Assembly: GCA_034440595.1 (NCBI GenBank)
Contig: JAWXCH010000054.1
Span: 1-20,256 of the forward strand
Length of the DNA: 20,256 nucleotides
Direction of reading: 5' to 3'
Source: JAWXCH01 sp034440595
Lineage (GTDB): Bacteria > Planctomycetota > Planctomycetia > Pirellulales > JALHPA01
In this document: piece by piece, positions 1 to 7,990 of the stretch
Layout: the number at the start of each line of letters is the position of its first letter
Position numbering within the stretch: position 1 is the first letter of the stretch
Made by a program: the position numbers and the translations under genes
Notes under the pieces: generated by a model
Databases searched by the model: none
What the model saw: the letters and a program-made list of their open reading frames with translations, nothing else
Told to the model about the DNA's origin: nothing

Positions 1-523
1 GTACCTGGATCTGAAGATCGAATACCAGCAACTTGACGAGATGTACAGCTATGCTCAGCAAGTGTTGCTGAATTATGCCGCGTGGATGAGCGAGAATGAA
101 TACCCATATCTCTCCAAGCCCGAGCGGTTGGAATACCCCACTGAGACCTGGGCTGCGCAAGACATGCGCAAGAGCGAAGTCTTTAAATACGCAATGAAAC
201 ACGCCAGCGAACCGGCGCGAAGCCGGCTGTGGGAGCGTGCGGAGTATTTCTTTCGCTACTCGACTAGCGCGCTGAAGGAGATGCCAACACGTACCTATTG
301 CCGGCCCGTGGTTCTGCTGCTGAGCTTTGGCTGGATGCACGCCTACTTTCAGCGGCATCCGCAAATTGCAGCACCAATCTCACCCGTTGCGCATTCGGCA
401 ACAACGCCATTGCGATTTGTGCCACAAAAAATAGTTGCCAAGAAGCGAGTGAAGGTCATTGCCGCAGGTCTAGCCGCAGCAGGTGTCGTCGCTATTGCCG
501 CTACGGTCTACTACTTGCTCTAA
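1..523 (+). CDS. Partial protein of unknown function with C-terminal membrane tail
   Basis: The frame is open from the left edge (first full codon at base 2) to a TAA at 521-523, so the ATG at 41 is probably internal and this is the C-terminal 173 residues of a longer protein. The visible part is rich in aromatic and charged residues with helical character (for example EYPTETWAAQD and SRLWERAEYFFRYS). It then has a proline-rich linker, a basic KKRVK patch and about 22 Ala/Val/Leu residues running to the last codon. That layout predicts a single C-terminal transmembrane helix with the bulk of the protein on one side of the membrane. The helical part vaguely recalls alpha/alpha-toroid carbohydrate enzymes, but I do not recognise a family and assign no function. 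It is the only plus-strand gene here and converges on the glycan cluster, so it is probably a separate transcription unit. Confidence 0.75.
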   Translation, partial: YLDLKIEYQQLDEMYSYAQQVLLNYAAWMSENEYPYLSKPERLEYPTETWAAQDMRKSEVFKYAMKHASEPARSRLWERAEYFFRYSTSALKEMPTRTYCRPVVLLLSFGWMHAYFQRHPQIAAPISPVAHSATTPLRFVPQKIVAKKRVKVIAAGLAAAGVVAIAATVYYLL

Positions 524-525
524 AC

Positions 526-538
526 ATGAACAGTTCAT
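526..538. repeat. Small perfect palindrome between convergent genes
   Basis: ATGAACAGTTCAT is a perfect 13-base palindrome lying after the plus-strand stop (521-523) and covering the restored minus-strand stop (535-537). Any hairpin would be a 5-base AT-rich stem with a 3-base loop, and no T-run follows on either strand. It is therefore a poor candidate for a bidirectional terminator and may be chance. Confidence 0.3.
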
Positions 539-1132
539 ACTTCTGCCGTTACTTTTGACGCAATCACCTTGGCTGGCACTCCCACCGCGGTGCAGTCGTT
601 TGGAATCGGTTTAGTCACGACGGCACCTGCCCCGATCACGCAGCGCGTTCCCGATATCGGCCATCACAACGCAGTTCGACCCGATCCAACTTCCCTCCCC
701 GATGCGAACAACAGTCAGATTCCCTTGCTGGTCCTTGAACGACTTCGTTGTGTCGTTGGTACCGTGCGTATCTGCCCCACTGGGGATATGTGTGCCAGCA
801 CCAATCAGCACATCTCTGCCGATGTGGGCTGTACCAATGTGGCACCGCGGACCAATGTACGCGCCTGACTCGATTCGCGCCGCTGCCTTGGAAAAGATCG
901 TCCCAAACTGCACGGTCACGTCAGCTTGGCAATAGTCCAGTGCATAATGCAAAAACGCGCCGCGGAGATAGCAGCCAATCACCCCTGGAATGAGCGACAA
1001 CGCCTGAGTCGAACCTTCTAAAGCGCGGTCACGTCCAAGCAAACAACTGCGAATCCAGTATGATACCAGGCACGGCAGAATCAGGAGGGTGGCCACCCCA
1101 CGCGCAAGTCGCTTTATGAAAATGCGGAACAT
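535..1132 (-). pseudogene. Frameshifted hexapeptide-repeat (WcaF-like) acyltransferase
   Basis: This is a left-handed beta-helix O-acyltransferase of the WcaF/serine-acetyltransferase-like group, which transfers an acetyl group from acetyl-CoA to a sugar hydroxyl. The sequence shows hexapeptide coils (AYIGPRCHIG, DVLIGAGTHI) followed by GEGSWIGSNCVVMADIG. At that point the frame runs into 10 unrelated residues and stops at 611-613. Removing one base from the CCC at 650-652 restores a textbook ending: TRCVIGAGAVVTKPIP, then GVPAKVI, and a TGA at 535-537, giving about 198 residues, the usual family length. ATG at 1132 is preferred over GTG at 1138 because GGGTGG lies just upstream. It sits 22 bases after the preceding GT4 gene and closes the operon. 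Either the strain has lost this decoration step or the base is a sequencing error; the sequence alone cannot decide. Confidence 0.85.
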
Positions 1133-1154
1133 AGCCACCCGAGTTGTGACCCCA

Positions 1155-2366
1155 TTACTTGCTCAGTTTTTCGTACAACCGATAGTACTGATCGATCGTA
1201 TCTTGAATGCGAAAATGCTCGAGGACTCTCTGACGAGCCGCACTGCCCAGCTTGCATGCGAGGTCCGGATTGGACAACAGTTCATTCAGCGCTTTGGACA
1301 ATTGTACGTCATCGCCACGGGGAACAAGCCGACCGTCGACCCCTTCGCGAACAATTTCCGGATTTCCACCGACATTGGTCACCACGACCGGTACCGCAGA
1401 GGCCATTGCTTCCAATAGCGTCAACGACGCCGCCTCACTTAACGAAGTGAGGGCAAACACGTCCGTGGCCCGCAGTATGTCTGGGATATCATGCCGGATT
1501 CCGAGAAAATGTACACGCGACTGAATCTGCAGGTCGGCCACCTGCTGCTCCAAAACAGCGCGCAGCGGGCCATCGCCAACGAGTAGCAAATCCACATCTG
1601 ATTGCTGCTGGCAGAGCCGCGCAAACCCGCGAATGAGAGTTGCATGATCCTTTACCGAGTGGAATCGCGCGATCTTGGCGATATACCGTCTTGATGGATC
1701 CAGCCCTAGACTCTGCTTAGCGGCAGCTCTATTCAGCGCAGGATAGTAACGCTCAAATTCGATCCCATTGAGAATCACCTGGATTTCGCGACGCTGAAAA
1801 CCTTCCTGCTGCGATAGCCCCGCAGCGCTAAATTCGCAACAGCCGGTCACCGCATGTGCCAGGTGCTGGAGCGCAAGGCGATTGGCCCAGTATCGTTTGC
1901 GAGAAACACAGTCCGGGTAGTGCCGGCCGTGCTCGGTGAAGATCACCCGCGCTGCCAGTCCGGCTCGCAAATTGGCCAGTCCAGCATAGAAGAACGGCGT
2001 GTACTGATGCGCATGCAGCACATTAATTTTTCGCGAACGAATCTCCGCGGCCATCCGTGGGATCAGGCTCCAATCCTTGCCTGCCTTGCGATCGAATGAG
2101 ATTACGTCAACCCCTTCGGAAAGCAGTTGCTCGCCAAGCGTACCGATTGAATCCAGGCAAAAAATAGTTGGCTGAATTCGACCGGCCAAGCGGCGAATGG
2201 TCTCGGCGACCAGGACTTCGGCACCGGCGACCTGCATCACATGCACGACGAATGCTACGCGCGGCGCTCCTTCAACCTTTGCATCATGCGCAAGGTCTGT
2301 AGGCGCACTTTCCACGGACGCGCCCTCGGAAGTATTTGCAGCGGTAGGACTGGTAATGGACGGCAT
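1155..2366 (-). CDS. GT4 family glycosyltransferase
   Basis: Retaining GT-B glycosyltransferase of family GT4 (403 residues, normal length), expected to add a sugar from a nucleotide donor to the lipid-linked glycan at the cytoplasmic membrane face. Residues 1-35 are a polar Ser/Thr/Ala-rich extension. The N-terminal Rossmann domain starts at RVAFVVHVMQVAGAE (36-50). The nucleotide-binding half carries NGIEFERY (200-207), KIARFHSVKDH (231-241) and the EX7E donor-site motif with glutamates at 311 and 319, then GGNPEIV (333-339). The ATG at 2366 has no clear Shine-Dalgarno. The gene begins 39 bases after the upstream GT2. Linkage and donor cannot be read from sequence; by overall pattern it resembles WcaL/EpsF-type EPS transferases. 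Confidence 0.9.
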   Translation of the reverse strand: MPSITSPTAANTSEGASVESAPTDLAHDAKVEGAPRVAFVVHVMQVAGAEVLVAETIRRLAGRIQPTIFCLDSIGTLGEQLLSEGVDVISFDRKAGKDWSLIPRMAAEIRSRKINVLHAHQYTPFFYAGLANLRAGLAARVIFTEHGRHYPDCVSRKRYWANRLALQHLAHAVTGCCEFSAAGLSQQEGFQRREIQVILNGIEFERYYPALNRAAAKQSLGLDPSRRYIAKIARFHSVKDHATLIRGFARLCQQQSDVDLLLVGDGPLRAVLEQQVADLQIQSRVHFLGIRHDIPDILRATDVFALTSLSEAASLTLLEAMASAVPVVVTNVGGNPEIVREGVDGRLVPRGDDVQLSKALNELLSNPDLACKLGSAARQRVLEHFRIQDTIDQYYRLYEKLSK

Positions 2367-2405
2367 CGCGAGTCTAAAGCGGAATACCTATTTTTCAAGA
2401 GTCAA

Positions 2406-3239
2406 TCAGGCATTGGCAGCGGATTTATTGCGCTGCGCATCTAGATACTTATACATCTTCATCTTATCGCGAGTAAATTCGCCCGGATCGTCCACCACCG
2501 GTTGAACAAACGGTCCGTCGTAAATTGCCAAGTCGTCTAAGTACTGCGGGTCCATCCAGTTATGCGGGCACAAATTAAACAAAAACGACGGCAGCTTGAA
2601 CCATTTCTGCCGTCCTTTGGCGCGTGCTATGTACAAATTACCCAACACATTACGCCATTTCTGCCGCAGCCGGGCAGGATTTCGCACAAATCCAAAGTGA
2701 TGGCAACTGAAACGGGGCGGATCATCGACGCGATAAGCACCGTCCATCGACTTTACGTTCGATCCATCTCCCACGACTTCGATCGTCGGTACATTGCGAT
2801 GAATGTTCTGTTTCACGTCGGGCCAGGGCACCTTTTGTGGATGCTGGTGAAAAACTTTGTAATTCGCGTAATAGTTGATGATCTTTAGCGGAACAATTCC
2901 GGCATCGGTATTGGTCAGATGCTCACGTAGCTCCGCGAATTCCCATTCTGGAATGAATTCGTCGCAGTCCAAGTTAATGCACCAGTCACCGGTGCAGCGT
3001 TTTCGTGCGACATTCTTAAAGTCGGCCAACCAGCTCAAACCAGTCGGTTTTCCCCAGTCGCTTTGAAACACCTTAATTTTTGGATCGATATTGGAAATGA
3101 TTTCAAACGTGCCATCTTGCGAACCACCATCGTTCACGATGATTTCGTCGACCAGCGGCAAATGGTGCCTCAGCATTGCTTCTACATGGTAGTCGTAGAA
3201 GAGGCCATCCTTCACACAGGTGTAAATCGAGAGTTTCAT
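2406..3239 (-). CDS. GT2 family glycosyltransferase (WaaE/KdtX-like)
   Basis: Inverting GT-A glycosyltransferase, 277 residues. The donor-binding region has DEIIVNDGGSQDGT (31-44), with one extra glycine compared with the usual NDGSTDGT, and the metal-binding segment LDCDEF (90-95). The DxDEF form and the short length resemble the WaaE/KdtX subgroup, which adds glucose to LPS cores, although the acceptor here is unknown. An SCHHFGFVRNPARLRQKW stretch (around 178-195) and an NWMDPQYLDD stretch near the C-terminus are typical of this subgroup. No transmembrane helix is apparent. The ATG at 3239 lies 65 bases downstream of the ligase gene, in a spacer with no recognisable promoter. Confidence 0.88.
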   Translation of the reverse strand: MKLSIYTCVKDGLFYDYHVEAMLRHHLPLVDEIIVNDGGSQDGTFEIISNIDPKIKVFQSDWGKPTGLSWLADFKNVARKRCTGDWCINLDCDEFIPEWEFAELREHLTNTDAGIVPLKIINYYANYKVFHQHPQKVPWPDVKQNIHRNVPTIEVVGDGSNVKSMDGAYRVDDPPRFSCHHFGFVRNPARLRQKWRNVLGNLYIARAKGRQKWFKLPSFLFNLCPHNWMDPQYLDDLAIYDGPFVQPVVDDPGEFTRDKMKMYKYLDAQRNKSAANA

Positions 3240-3304
3240 AGAGGCTAATATCGGAGTACTATTGAATGACGTTGAATCTGCGCAAAGGATAAATCGGACG
3301 CGAC

Positions 3305-4600
3305 TTAGAAGTGTACAACTGGTTCAGCGGCTGCTTGAGGATGGGTTCGCAAAGTTCCATGGCTATAGTTACTGGTCGAGCGCTGGGCGACGACAGCAAG
3401 CTGCGCGCTCATGAATATCAGTAGATATTGTAGTTCAAAAGCTTCGTTTGAGAGAAATAGTGAGCCGATACAAAATGTTGCCATGGCGCATTCCAGGCCC
3501 GCGCTGGCAGCATATTCGATAGCGCTGTCTGGATCAAAATTGCGCTTGGCCGACTTCTGGACCGATCGCAGGCCTAGCCAGCCGCTGACCAGGACGCTCA
3601 GGTAGAGTCCCATTCCGATGTATCCATTGTCCGCGGCGAGCTGCAAGTACTGGCTGTGAATGGTGCGACCTTCCATGTCGGCACCGTATTGGTAGCTCAA
3701 CCGGTTTGAATTGCGGACGCCAGCTCCGAGGATGGGATAGTCATTGGCAATATCGATGGCAGCTTGCCAACTGCCAAAGCGGCTCTGTGCGCTTTGATCG
3801 CGATCGTGTTCGGAGATCGAGAAAAAGCGAGCGCGGATTTCTTGTCCTGCCATGGCAGGTACGATAAAGAACATCGCTACTGCGCCAATCATCAATTGCG
3901 ATTTGTATCGGCTGCGCAGGATCAGTATCGGACACATCAGCACAATCGACAGCATCGCCCCGCGTGAGTAAGTCATCATGACGGCGTGGAGCAACACCGG
4001 AATAAAGGCCAAGAATGCCCAACGCGCGACGCTTTGCATGCCTTCCCAGGCAAAGTAGCAAAGTGGAATTCCGATCGCCAGCAACAATCCTGCGCCATTG
4101 TTGTCGTTTCCTCCGTAGCCATTATGAACAACGCCCAGATAGCCATTCACAAAATACAGAAAATTGATCTCGTAGGCGATGTAACAGAGGCATAAGGCAA
4201 TCGTGAGATAGAGTGTCCAAACCTCACGCACGCTCTGAACGACCAAAGAGGCAACGATAAACATCACCAGATGTTTTCCGTAGTCAATCATGTACGCATT
4301 GCCGTCTTCTGGATACAATGCCATCAAATAACTGAGCACGACCCAGCCGGCGAAGCAGAGCGCCAGTGTGTGTGTGCGGCTCCATCGCATCGGAAAGCCT
4401 GACATCAAAGCGGTCACGATCGTTGCGACAGCCACATAAAACGACCAGGCTATCCCCTCTGGCAAGGCCCATTCCCACATGAACTGTGGACGTAACGTGG
4501 CAAACAAATAATAGACTGTCAGTCCGCAGATCGGACCATAGATAAAGCACCCAACGGTGCCGACCAACGTCAGAAAACACATCATTAAAATCGGCTTCAT
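3305..4600 (-). CDS. O-antigen ligase-domain protein, exosortase-associated type
   Basis: Polytopic inner-membrane protein (431 residues, roughly 10-12 hydrophobic segments) of the Wzy_C / WaaL superfamily, which moves a lipid-linked glycan onto an acceptor or polymerises repeat units on the periplasmic side. Visible hallmarks are YGGNDNNGAGLLLAIGIPL (162-180), TYSRGA (210-215) and the large periplasmic loop with RFGSWQAAIDIANDYPILGAG (274-294) and IHSQYLQLAADNGYIG (314-329), including the conserved histidine at 315. The N-terminal half (YYLFATLRPQFMW, 30-42) fits the TIGR03097 type, putative O-glycosylation ligases found with exosortase systems. The frame is open upstream to a GTG at 4732, but that leader is a shadow of the preceding gene. 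ATG at 4600 overlaps its stop as ATGA and has GGAGA 10 bases upstream. A role as Wzy-like polymerase remains possible. Confidence 0.85.
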   Translation of the reverse strand: MKPILMMCFLTLVGTVGCFIYGPICGLTVYYLFATLRPQFMWEWALPEGIAWSFYVAVATIVTALMSGFPMRWSRTHTLALCFAGWVVLSYLMALYPEDGNAYMIDYGKHLVMFIVASLVVQSVREVWTLYLTIALCLCYIAYEINFLYFVNGYLGVVHNGYGGNDNNGAGLLLAIGIPLCYFAWEGMQSVARWAFLAFIPVLLHAVMMTYSRGAMLSIVLMCPILILRSRYKSQLMIGAVAMFFIVPAMAGQEIRARFFSISEHDRDQSAQSRFGSWQAAIDIANDYPILGAGVRNSNRLSYQYGADMEGRTIHSQYLQLAADNGYIGMGLYLSVLVSGWLGLRSVQKSAKRNFDPDSAIEYAASAGLECAMATFCIGSLFLSNEAFELQYLLIFMSAQLAVVAQRSTSNYSHGTLRTHPQAAAEPVVHF

Positions 4601-5859
4601 CTTCGCACACTCTCCAAGCGGCGACGAATGCCTGTTGCGGCCAACTCTGCGGCGGCCTGCCACGAATGGTCCTGAGCTACCCACTGACGCGACCGCCGAC
4701 CTCGCTCTTGGCAGGCAATCGGATCGTCCCACAATGACTCAAGGGTGTCTACCCATTGGGGTACGGAACTCGCTTGAATAATTGGCAGCGATTCTTGATT
4801 CTTCAGCCCCAGACAGGCTCGTCGGGAACCGACAATAGCCCGTGACAGACTAGCAGCTTCCAGAGCTTTGTTCTTGATTCCACCTCCACTGACGAACGGC
4901 AGCACAACGACTGGGTGTCGACTGACTGCAGCGCGCAAATCGGTTAAATCGGGCGTCAACGTAATTCCTGTTGCTGTTGCTAGTGCTCGGGTTGCCTGGT
5001 CGGGATTGAATCCATAGATAAAGAATTGGGCGTCAGGCACGCGCTGACGAACGGCCGGCCAAACGCGCCGACAGAACCAGTCTAGCGCCTGCTGATTGGG
5101 GCCAAAATCAAGTCTTCCCCAGAAGGCACAAGATCGCGGCATTGTTTCTACATCCACAGGGCGGAAATGCTCCGTATCAACCCCATTGGCAATGACGGTT
5201 GCCGAACGCATCCCGGCCAGCCAGCGCATCGCGCGACTATCGGCGTCGGTCACGACCCAGACATCGTCCAGAATGTTGCGGAACGCTCGCTCATAAAGCC
5301 CTTTGACTGCCGCTTGCCGGACGTTGCACCAGGAGTTTTTCTGCAACAACTTAAATTGCGATAGGTGATGCCAAACCCATTCGTCGGCGGCGTACCAGAT
5401 TCGCTGTGCATTTTCCACTTCGCCAAGGTATGGCAGAATGTCCAGCCCGATGGCAACCACGGCGTCAACGGAGTACTTACGGGCCAGTTCACCAACAGCA
5501 CTGACTCGCGACGAAGGAACTCCCCAATACGACCGAAACTTCTCCTGCCATTTGGTCAGTCGCGCACTGTTTGCTGGCTGGCCAATTTTGCTAATTAGCG
5601 AGGGATCGTCCAGCAGCACTTGTGCCCGAAGGTTTAATCCAGCCAAGGCCTCAGCCGGTGGATCGACCGTGGTCGCCAGAAAGATCTCGTGACCTTGCTG
5701 TGCCAGCGACTGCATCATATGAAACCCATGCACGTCATGGCCACTCGACCGTGGCCAGGCGAATCCGTGTTTGACAAACAGAATGCGCAGCGGATCTGAA
5801 TGCGGTGCAGAAGGCGCGGATCGAAGCGAAGGCTCGGCGATTTTGGAAATAGTCGACAT
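4597..5859 (-). CDS. GT4 sugar transferase (TIGR03087-like)
   Basis: GT-B fold sugar transferase, 420 residues, cytoplasmic and membrane-associated. After a polar leader (1-23) comes ILFVKHGFAWPRSSGHDVHG (26-45), the nucleotide-sugar transferase N-terminal glycine-rich region. Later come IANGVDTEHFRP (223-234), a DFGPNQQALDWFCRRVWP block (251-268) and GGGIKNKALEA (325-335). The last block replaces the classical EX7E region in the PEP-CTERM/exosortase-associated sugar-transferase group. It is clearly paralogous to the product of 15276-16577, which has RGIQNKVLEAMA and WFCQKVWP at matching places. It starts 3 bases after the stop of the GT2 gene upstream and overlaps the ligase gene by 4 bases, so translation of the three is probably coupled. 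Donor and acceptor are unknown. Confidence 0.87.
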   Translation of the reverse strand: MSTISKIAEPSLRSAPSAPHSDPLRILFVKHGFAWPRSSGHDVHGFHMMQSLAQQGHEIFLATTVDPPAEALAGLNLRAQVLLDDPSLISKIGQPANSARLTKWQEKFRSYWGVPSSRVSAVGELARKYSVDAVVAIGLDILPYLGEVENAQRIWYAADEWVWHHLSQFKLLQKNSWCNVRQAAVKGLYERAFRNILDDVWVVTDADSRAMRWLAGMRSATVIANGVDTEHFRPVDVETMPRSCAFWGRLDFGPNQQALDWFCRRVWPAVRQRVPDAQFFIYGFNPDQATRALATATGITLTPDLTDLRAAVSRHPVVVLPFVSGGGIKNKALEAASLSRAIVGSRRACLGLKNQESLPIIQASSVPQWVDTLESLWDDPIACQERGRRSRQWVAQDHSWQAAAELAATGIRRRLESVRR

Positions 5860-5862
5860 GGA

Positions 5863-6885
5863 TCAGATCTTTGTCACATCGGCTGTCGGGCGATTCAACG
5901 ATAAACGACCATATTTGACCCACCGCGCCGAATTCATAATCCAACGCAACGCGGCTAAACCTCGTCGTCGTCGCGGCGGCACAGGGCCACCAAAATGCTT
6001 TGTCCATGCATCATAGACTCCCTCCAAAACGGCTTCGGCGGAATCGCGTTTACCATGCTCCAGCTCAATGCAATAGCGGTGATAGGCGTACTTGTAGTAC
6101 TCGATCCAAGATTGACGCCAACTGCGGCCATTGCGCGTCGCACCAATGTGTTTCTTCAGTAGGCGATGAAGATTTCGCGTGTCGTAGTAGCGCTGAATCC
6201 GTTTACCGGCCCGTGCAAAGCTAGTCGACTGCTTGTGCCAGAGCAGGGATTTGCCAAGTATCCCAAGCCGAAAACCATGCTGCTGCGCACGCAGGCAAAA
6301 ATCCGACTCTTCGTGGATCAGAAAGAACTGCTCATCGATGAGGGCGATTGCCGCAAATACATCGGCCGAAATCATCATGCAGCAGCCATTCACAATATCC
6401 ACTTCGACGACATCACTGCCCGGCATTGGGGGAACTTCCAACCGCTGAAAGAAGCCATCTTCATGCGGAGTATTGAAGACTACGCCATCTGTCATAACAA
6501 AGTCTGGCCGGTCCATCGCATTGATCAGTGGCCCGATAATGCCAAATTCTGGATTCGCCTTCGCCGCTGCCAGCAGTTCACTGACCAGCGCTGGTGCAAC
6601 AACAGTATCGTTGTTAAGCAGGATCACCTGCTCTGCTCCCGCCTCCAGGGCCGCACGGATACCGGTATTGTTTCCGCCAGCCCAGCCGAGATTTTCCGGA
6701 TTGCGAATCGTGATGCACCAGGGAAAATCACGATTGATTCGTTCGGTCGGGTCTATTTCCGAACCATTGTCGACCATGATGGTCAAAACTTGCGGCTCAT
6801 TCATGGCGGCAATCGATGCCAAACAGGCGCAGGTATCCTCCAGTCCGTTGAAGTTAACAACGACGATTGCGACTGAAGCCTGCAT
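5863..6885 (-). CDS. GT2 glycosyltransferase, rhamnosyltransferase-like
   Basis: Inverting GT-A transferase of the COG1216 rhamnosyltransferase-like group, 340 residues. In order: VAIVVVNFNG (5-14), VDNGS (38-42), NLGWAGGNNTGI (65-76), ILLNNDTVV (89-97) with the NND metal site in place of DxD, DIVNGCCMMI, then EESDFCLRAQQHGF, the EED-type region holding the presumed catalytic base. The C-terminal 80 residues are basic with the run PPRRRRG, consistent with peripheral contact with the inner membrane. The ATG at 6885 is 14 bases after the upstream stop; no strong Shine-Dalgarno is visible. The donor could be dTDP-rhamnose, but no rhamnose biosynthesis genes lie in this window, so specificity is not established. 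Confidence 0.9.
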   Translation of the reverse strand: MQASVAIVVVNFNGLEDTCACLASIAAMNEPQVLTIMVDNGSEIDPTERINRDFPWCITIRNPENLGWAGGNNTGIRAALEAGAEQVILLNNDTVVAPALVSELLAAAKANPEFGIIGPLINAMDRPDFVMTDGVVFNTPHEDGFFQRLEVPPMPGSDVVEVDIVNGCCMMISADVFAAIALIDEQFFLIHEESDFCLRAQQHGFRLGILGKSLLWHKQSTSFARAGKRIQRYYDTRNLHRLLKKHIGATRNGRSWRQSWIEYYKYAYHRYCIELEHGKRDSAEAVLEGVYDAWTKHFGGPVPPRRRRGLAALRWIMNSARWVKYGRLSLNRPTADVTKI

Positions 6886-6899
6886 TCAAGAGCTACTTT

Positions 6900-7907
6900 C
6901 TAAATACCGGTCAATTGCTTGAGGCGACGCAAACTATTGGCTACCCGCGGCGGCAATCGACAAGCAGTCCAATACAGTGCATCCATTGCCGTTAATCCAG
7001 ACTCGCAACGAAGTTGCTCAAACCGCGTTCGTGCCAGTTGAATATCGCCCCGATTGTAGGCCGCATAGGCAAAGTTGAACAAATGATTCCGTAGTTGCTG
7101 CTTGATCAAGTCCTGATCGCAAATGGACAAATCGCGGCATTTTGCCTGCACGTTTCGCAATGCGCGAATGAACTCGTCATTCATGCCATCAAAGTCGCTA
7201 GACATATTGTCCGCAGCATCCAAATGCCGGGTGTACACGGCAATCGGCTGCTCCATGTAGGCAAAGGTCATACGCGAGGCCATCCGCAGCCAAAGCTCCC
7301 AGTCGGCGGCACCACGCAGGCCGGCATCAAACATTCCCGATGCGATGAAGGCCTCGCGTCGCACAATCACCGCACCGATGAACACAGGATTTCGTACCAG
7401 CATCCGCCGAAAGAACGGGCCTTGCTCAAAGATACGTACTCCAGAAGTGCCGGTCTTACAGGGAAGATTCCGAAACTCTTCTTGGCCCGATTCCTGGATC
7501 CAAGAACGGTACCCCTGCTGCTCGTTCCCCATCTGTGCATCGGAGAAAATTACGTCAATCTCCGGGTGCGCTTCCAGTATCTTGATCGCCTCGGCGGCAC
7601 TGTCCGGTAACCAGAGGTCGTCGCAATCCACAAACGCCACGTACTTGCCAGTGGCGATGGAGAAGCCAGCATTTCTTGCCGTCGCCGGGGTTCCGCTATT
7701 TGGCTGCCAATGATACTCAGCCGCAGCGTCGGTCTCTTTTACCACCTCCGCGGTATTATCGGTCGAGCCATCGTCTGCAACGATGATCTGCAGATCGTCA
7801 ACTCCACACATATGGAGTGACTGAATGCATGCACGCACAAATTCCGCACGATTGTACGTGGGAATAATGACTGAAAGTGAACGGGCTTGTCTGCCAGCGG
7901 TGCTCAT
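6900..7907 (-). CDS. GT2 family glycosyltransferase
   Basis: Inverting GT-A glycosyltransferase, 335 residues from ATG at 7907. The frame also allows a TTG at 7916, which adds only three residues and is not preferred. Motifs: LSVIIPTYNRAEFVRACIQS (11-30), VADDGSTDNT (43-52), GTPATARNAGF (72-82), VDCDD (93-97, the DxD metal site) and RGAADWELWLRMA, the ED/DWE acceptor-side region. A C-terminal helical stretch with NRGDIQLARTRFEQL looks like a single TPR-type helix pair, a common tail in GT2 enzymes of EPS loci. It follows an 83-base AT-rich spacer that may carry a weak promoter. Sugar specificity cannot be deduced. Confidence 0.9.
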   Translation of the reverse strand: MSTAGRQARSLSVIIPTYNRAEFVRACIQSLHMCGVDDLQIIVADDGSTDNTAEVVKETDAAAEYHWQPNSGTPATARNAGFSIATGKYVAFVDCDDLWLPDSAAEAIKILEAHPEIDVIFSDAQMGNEQQGYRSWIQESGQEEFRNLPCKTGTSGVRIFEQGPFFRRMLVRNPVFIGAVIVRREAFIASGMFDAGLRGAADWELWLRMASRMTFAYMEQPIAVYTRHLDAADNMSSDFDGMNDEFIRALRNVQAKCRDLSICDQDLIKQQLRNHLFNFAYAAYNRGDIQLARTRFEQLRCESGLTAMDALYWTACRLPPRVANSLRRLKQLTGI

Positions 7908-7934
7908 TGGTACCAAAAGTGTGTAATGGCAATA

Positions 7935-7964
7935 ATTAATGTTCGGTCAGGCAGCATTTCTCAA
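7935..7964 (-). promoter_or_regulatory. Possible internal sigma70-type promoter
   Basis: On the minus strand, TTGAGA (7964-7959) is followed after 18 bases by ATTAAT (7940-7935), matching 5 of 6 and 4 of 6 consensus bases, about 28 bases before the ATG at 7907. The 83-base spacer is more AT-rich than the genes around it. The match is modest and sigma factor preferences of this organism are unknown, so this is only a candidate. Confidence 0.25.
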
Positions 7965-7974
7965 GCAGTAATTA

Positions 7975-7986
7975 GTTTCATGAAAC
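7975..7986. repeat. 12-base perfect palindrome in intergenic spacer
   Basis: GTTTCATGAAAC is a perfect palindrome just after the stop codon (7991-7993) of the minus-strand GT2 gene and upstream of the candidate promoter at 7935-7964. With no room for a loop it would be a protein-binding site rather than a terminator, if it is functional. No second copy was noticed in the window. Confidence 0.3.
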
Positions 7987-7990
7987 ATGG

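Noticed and set aside
526..538. Palindrome as an intrinsic terminator
   Set aside because: The stem is short and AT-rich, the loop is tiny and no T-run follows on either strand, so it is listed only as a repeat.
4601..4732. N-terminal extension of the ligase gene from GTG at 4732
   Set aside because: Arg-rich leader overlaps the preceding gene for 132 bases; ATG at 4600 has an ATGA overlap and a Shine-Dalgarno and starts directly in a membrane segment.
6166..6876. Plus-strand open frame of 236 codons
   Set aside because: It lies wholly antisense to a GT2 gene with all its motifs, has no domain-like sequence and no neighbours on that strand.
7095..7610. Plus-strand open frame of 171 codons
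   Set aside because: Antisense to a GT2 gene; no coding character of its own.
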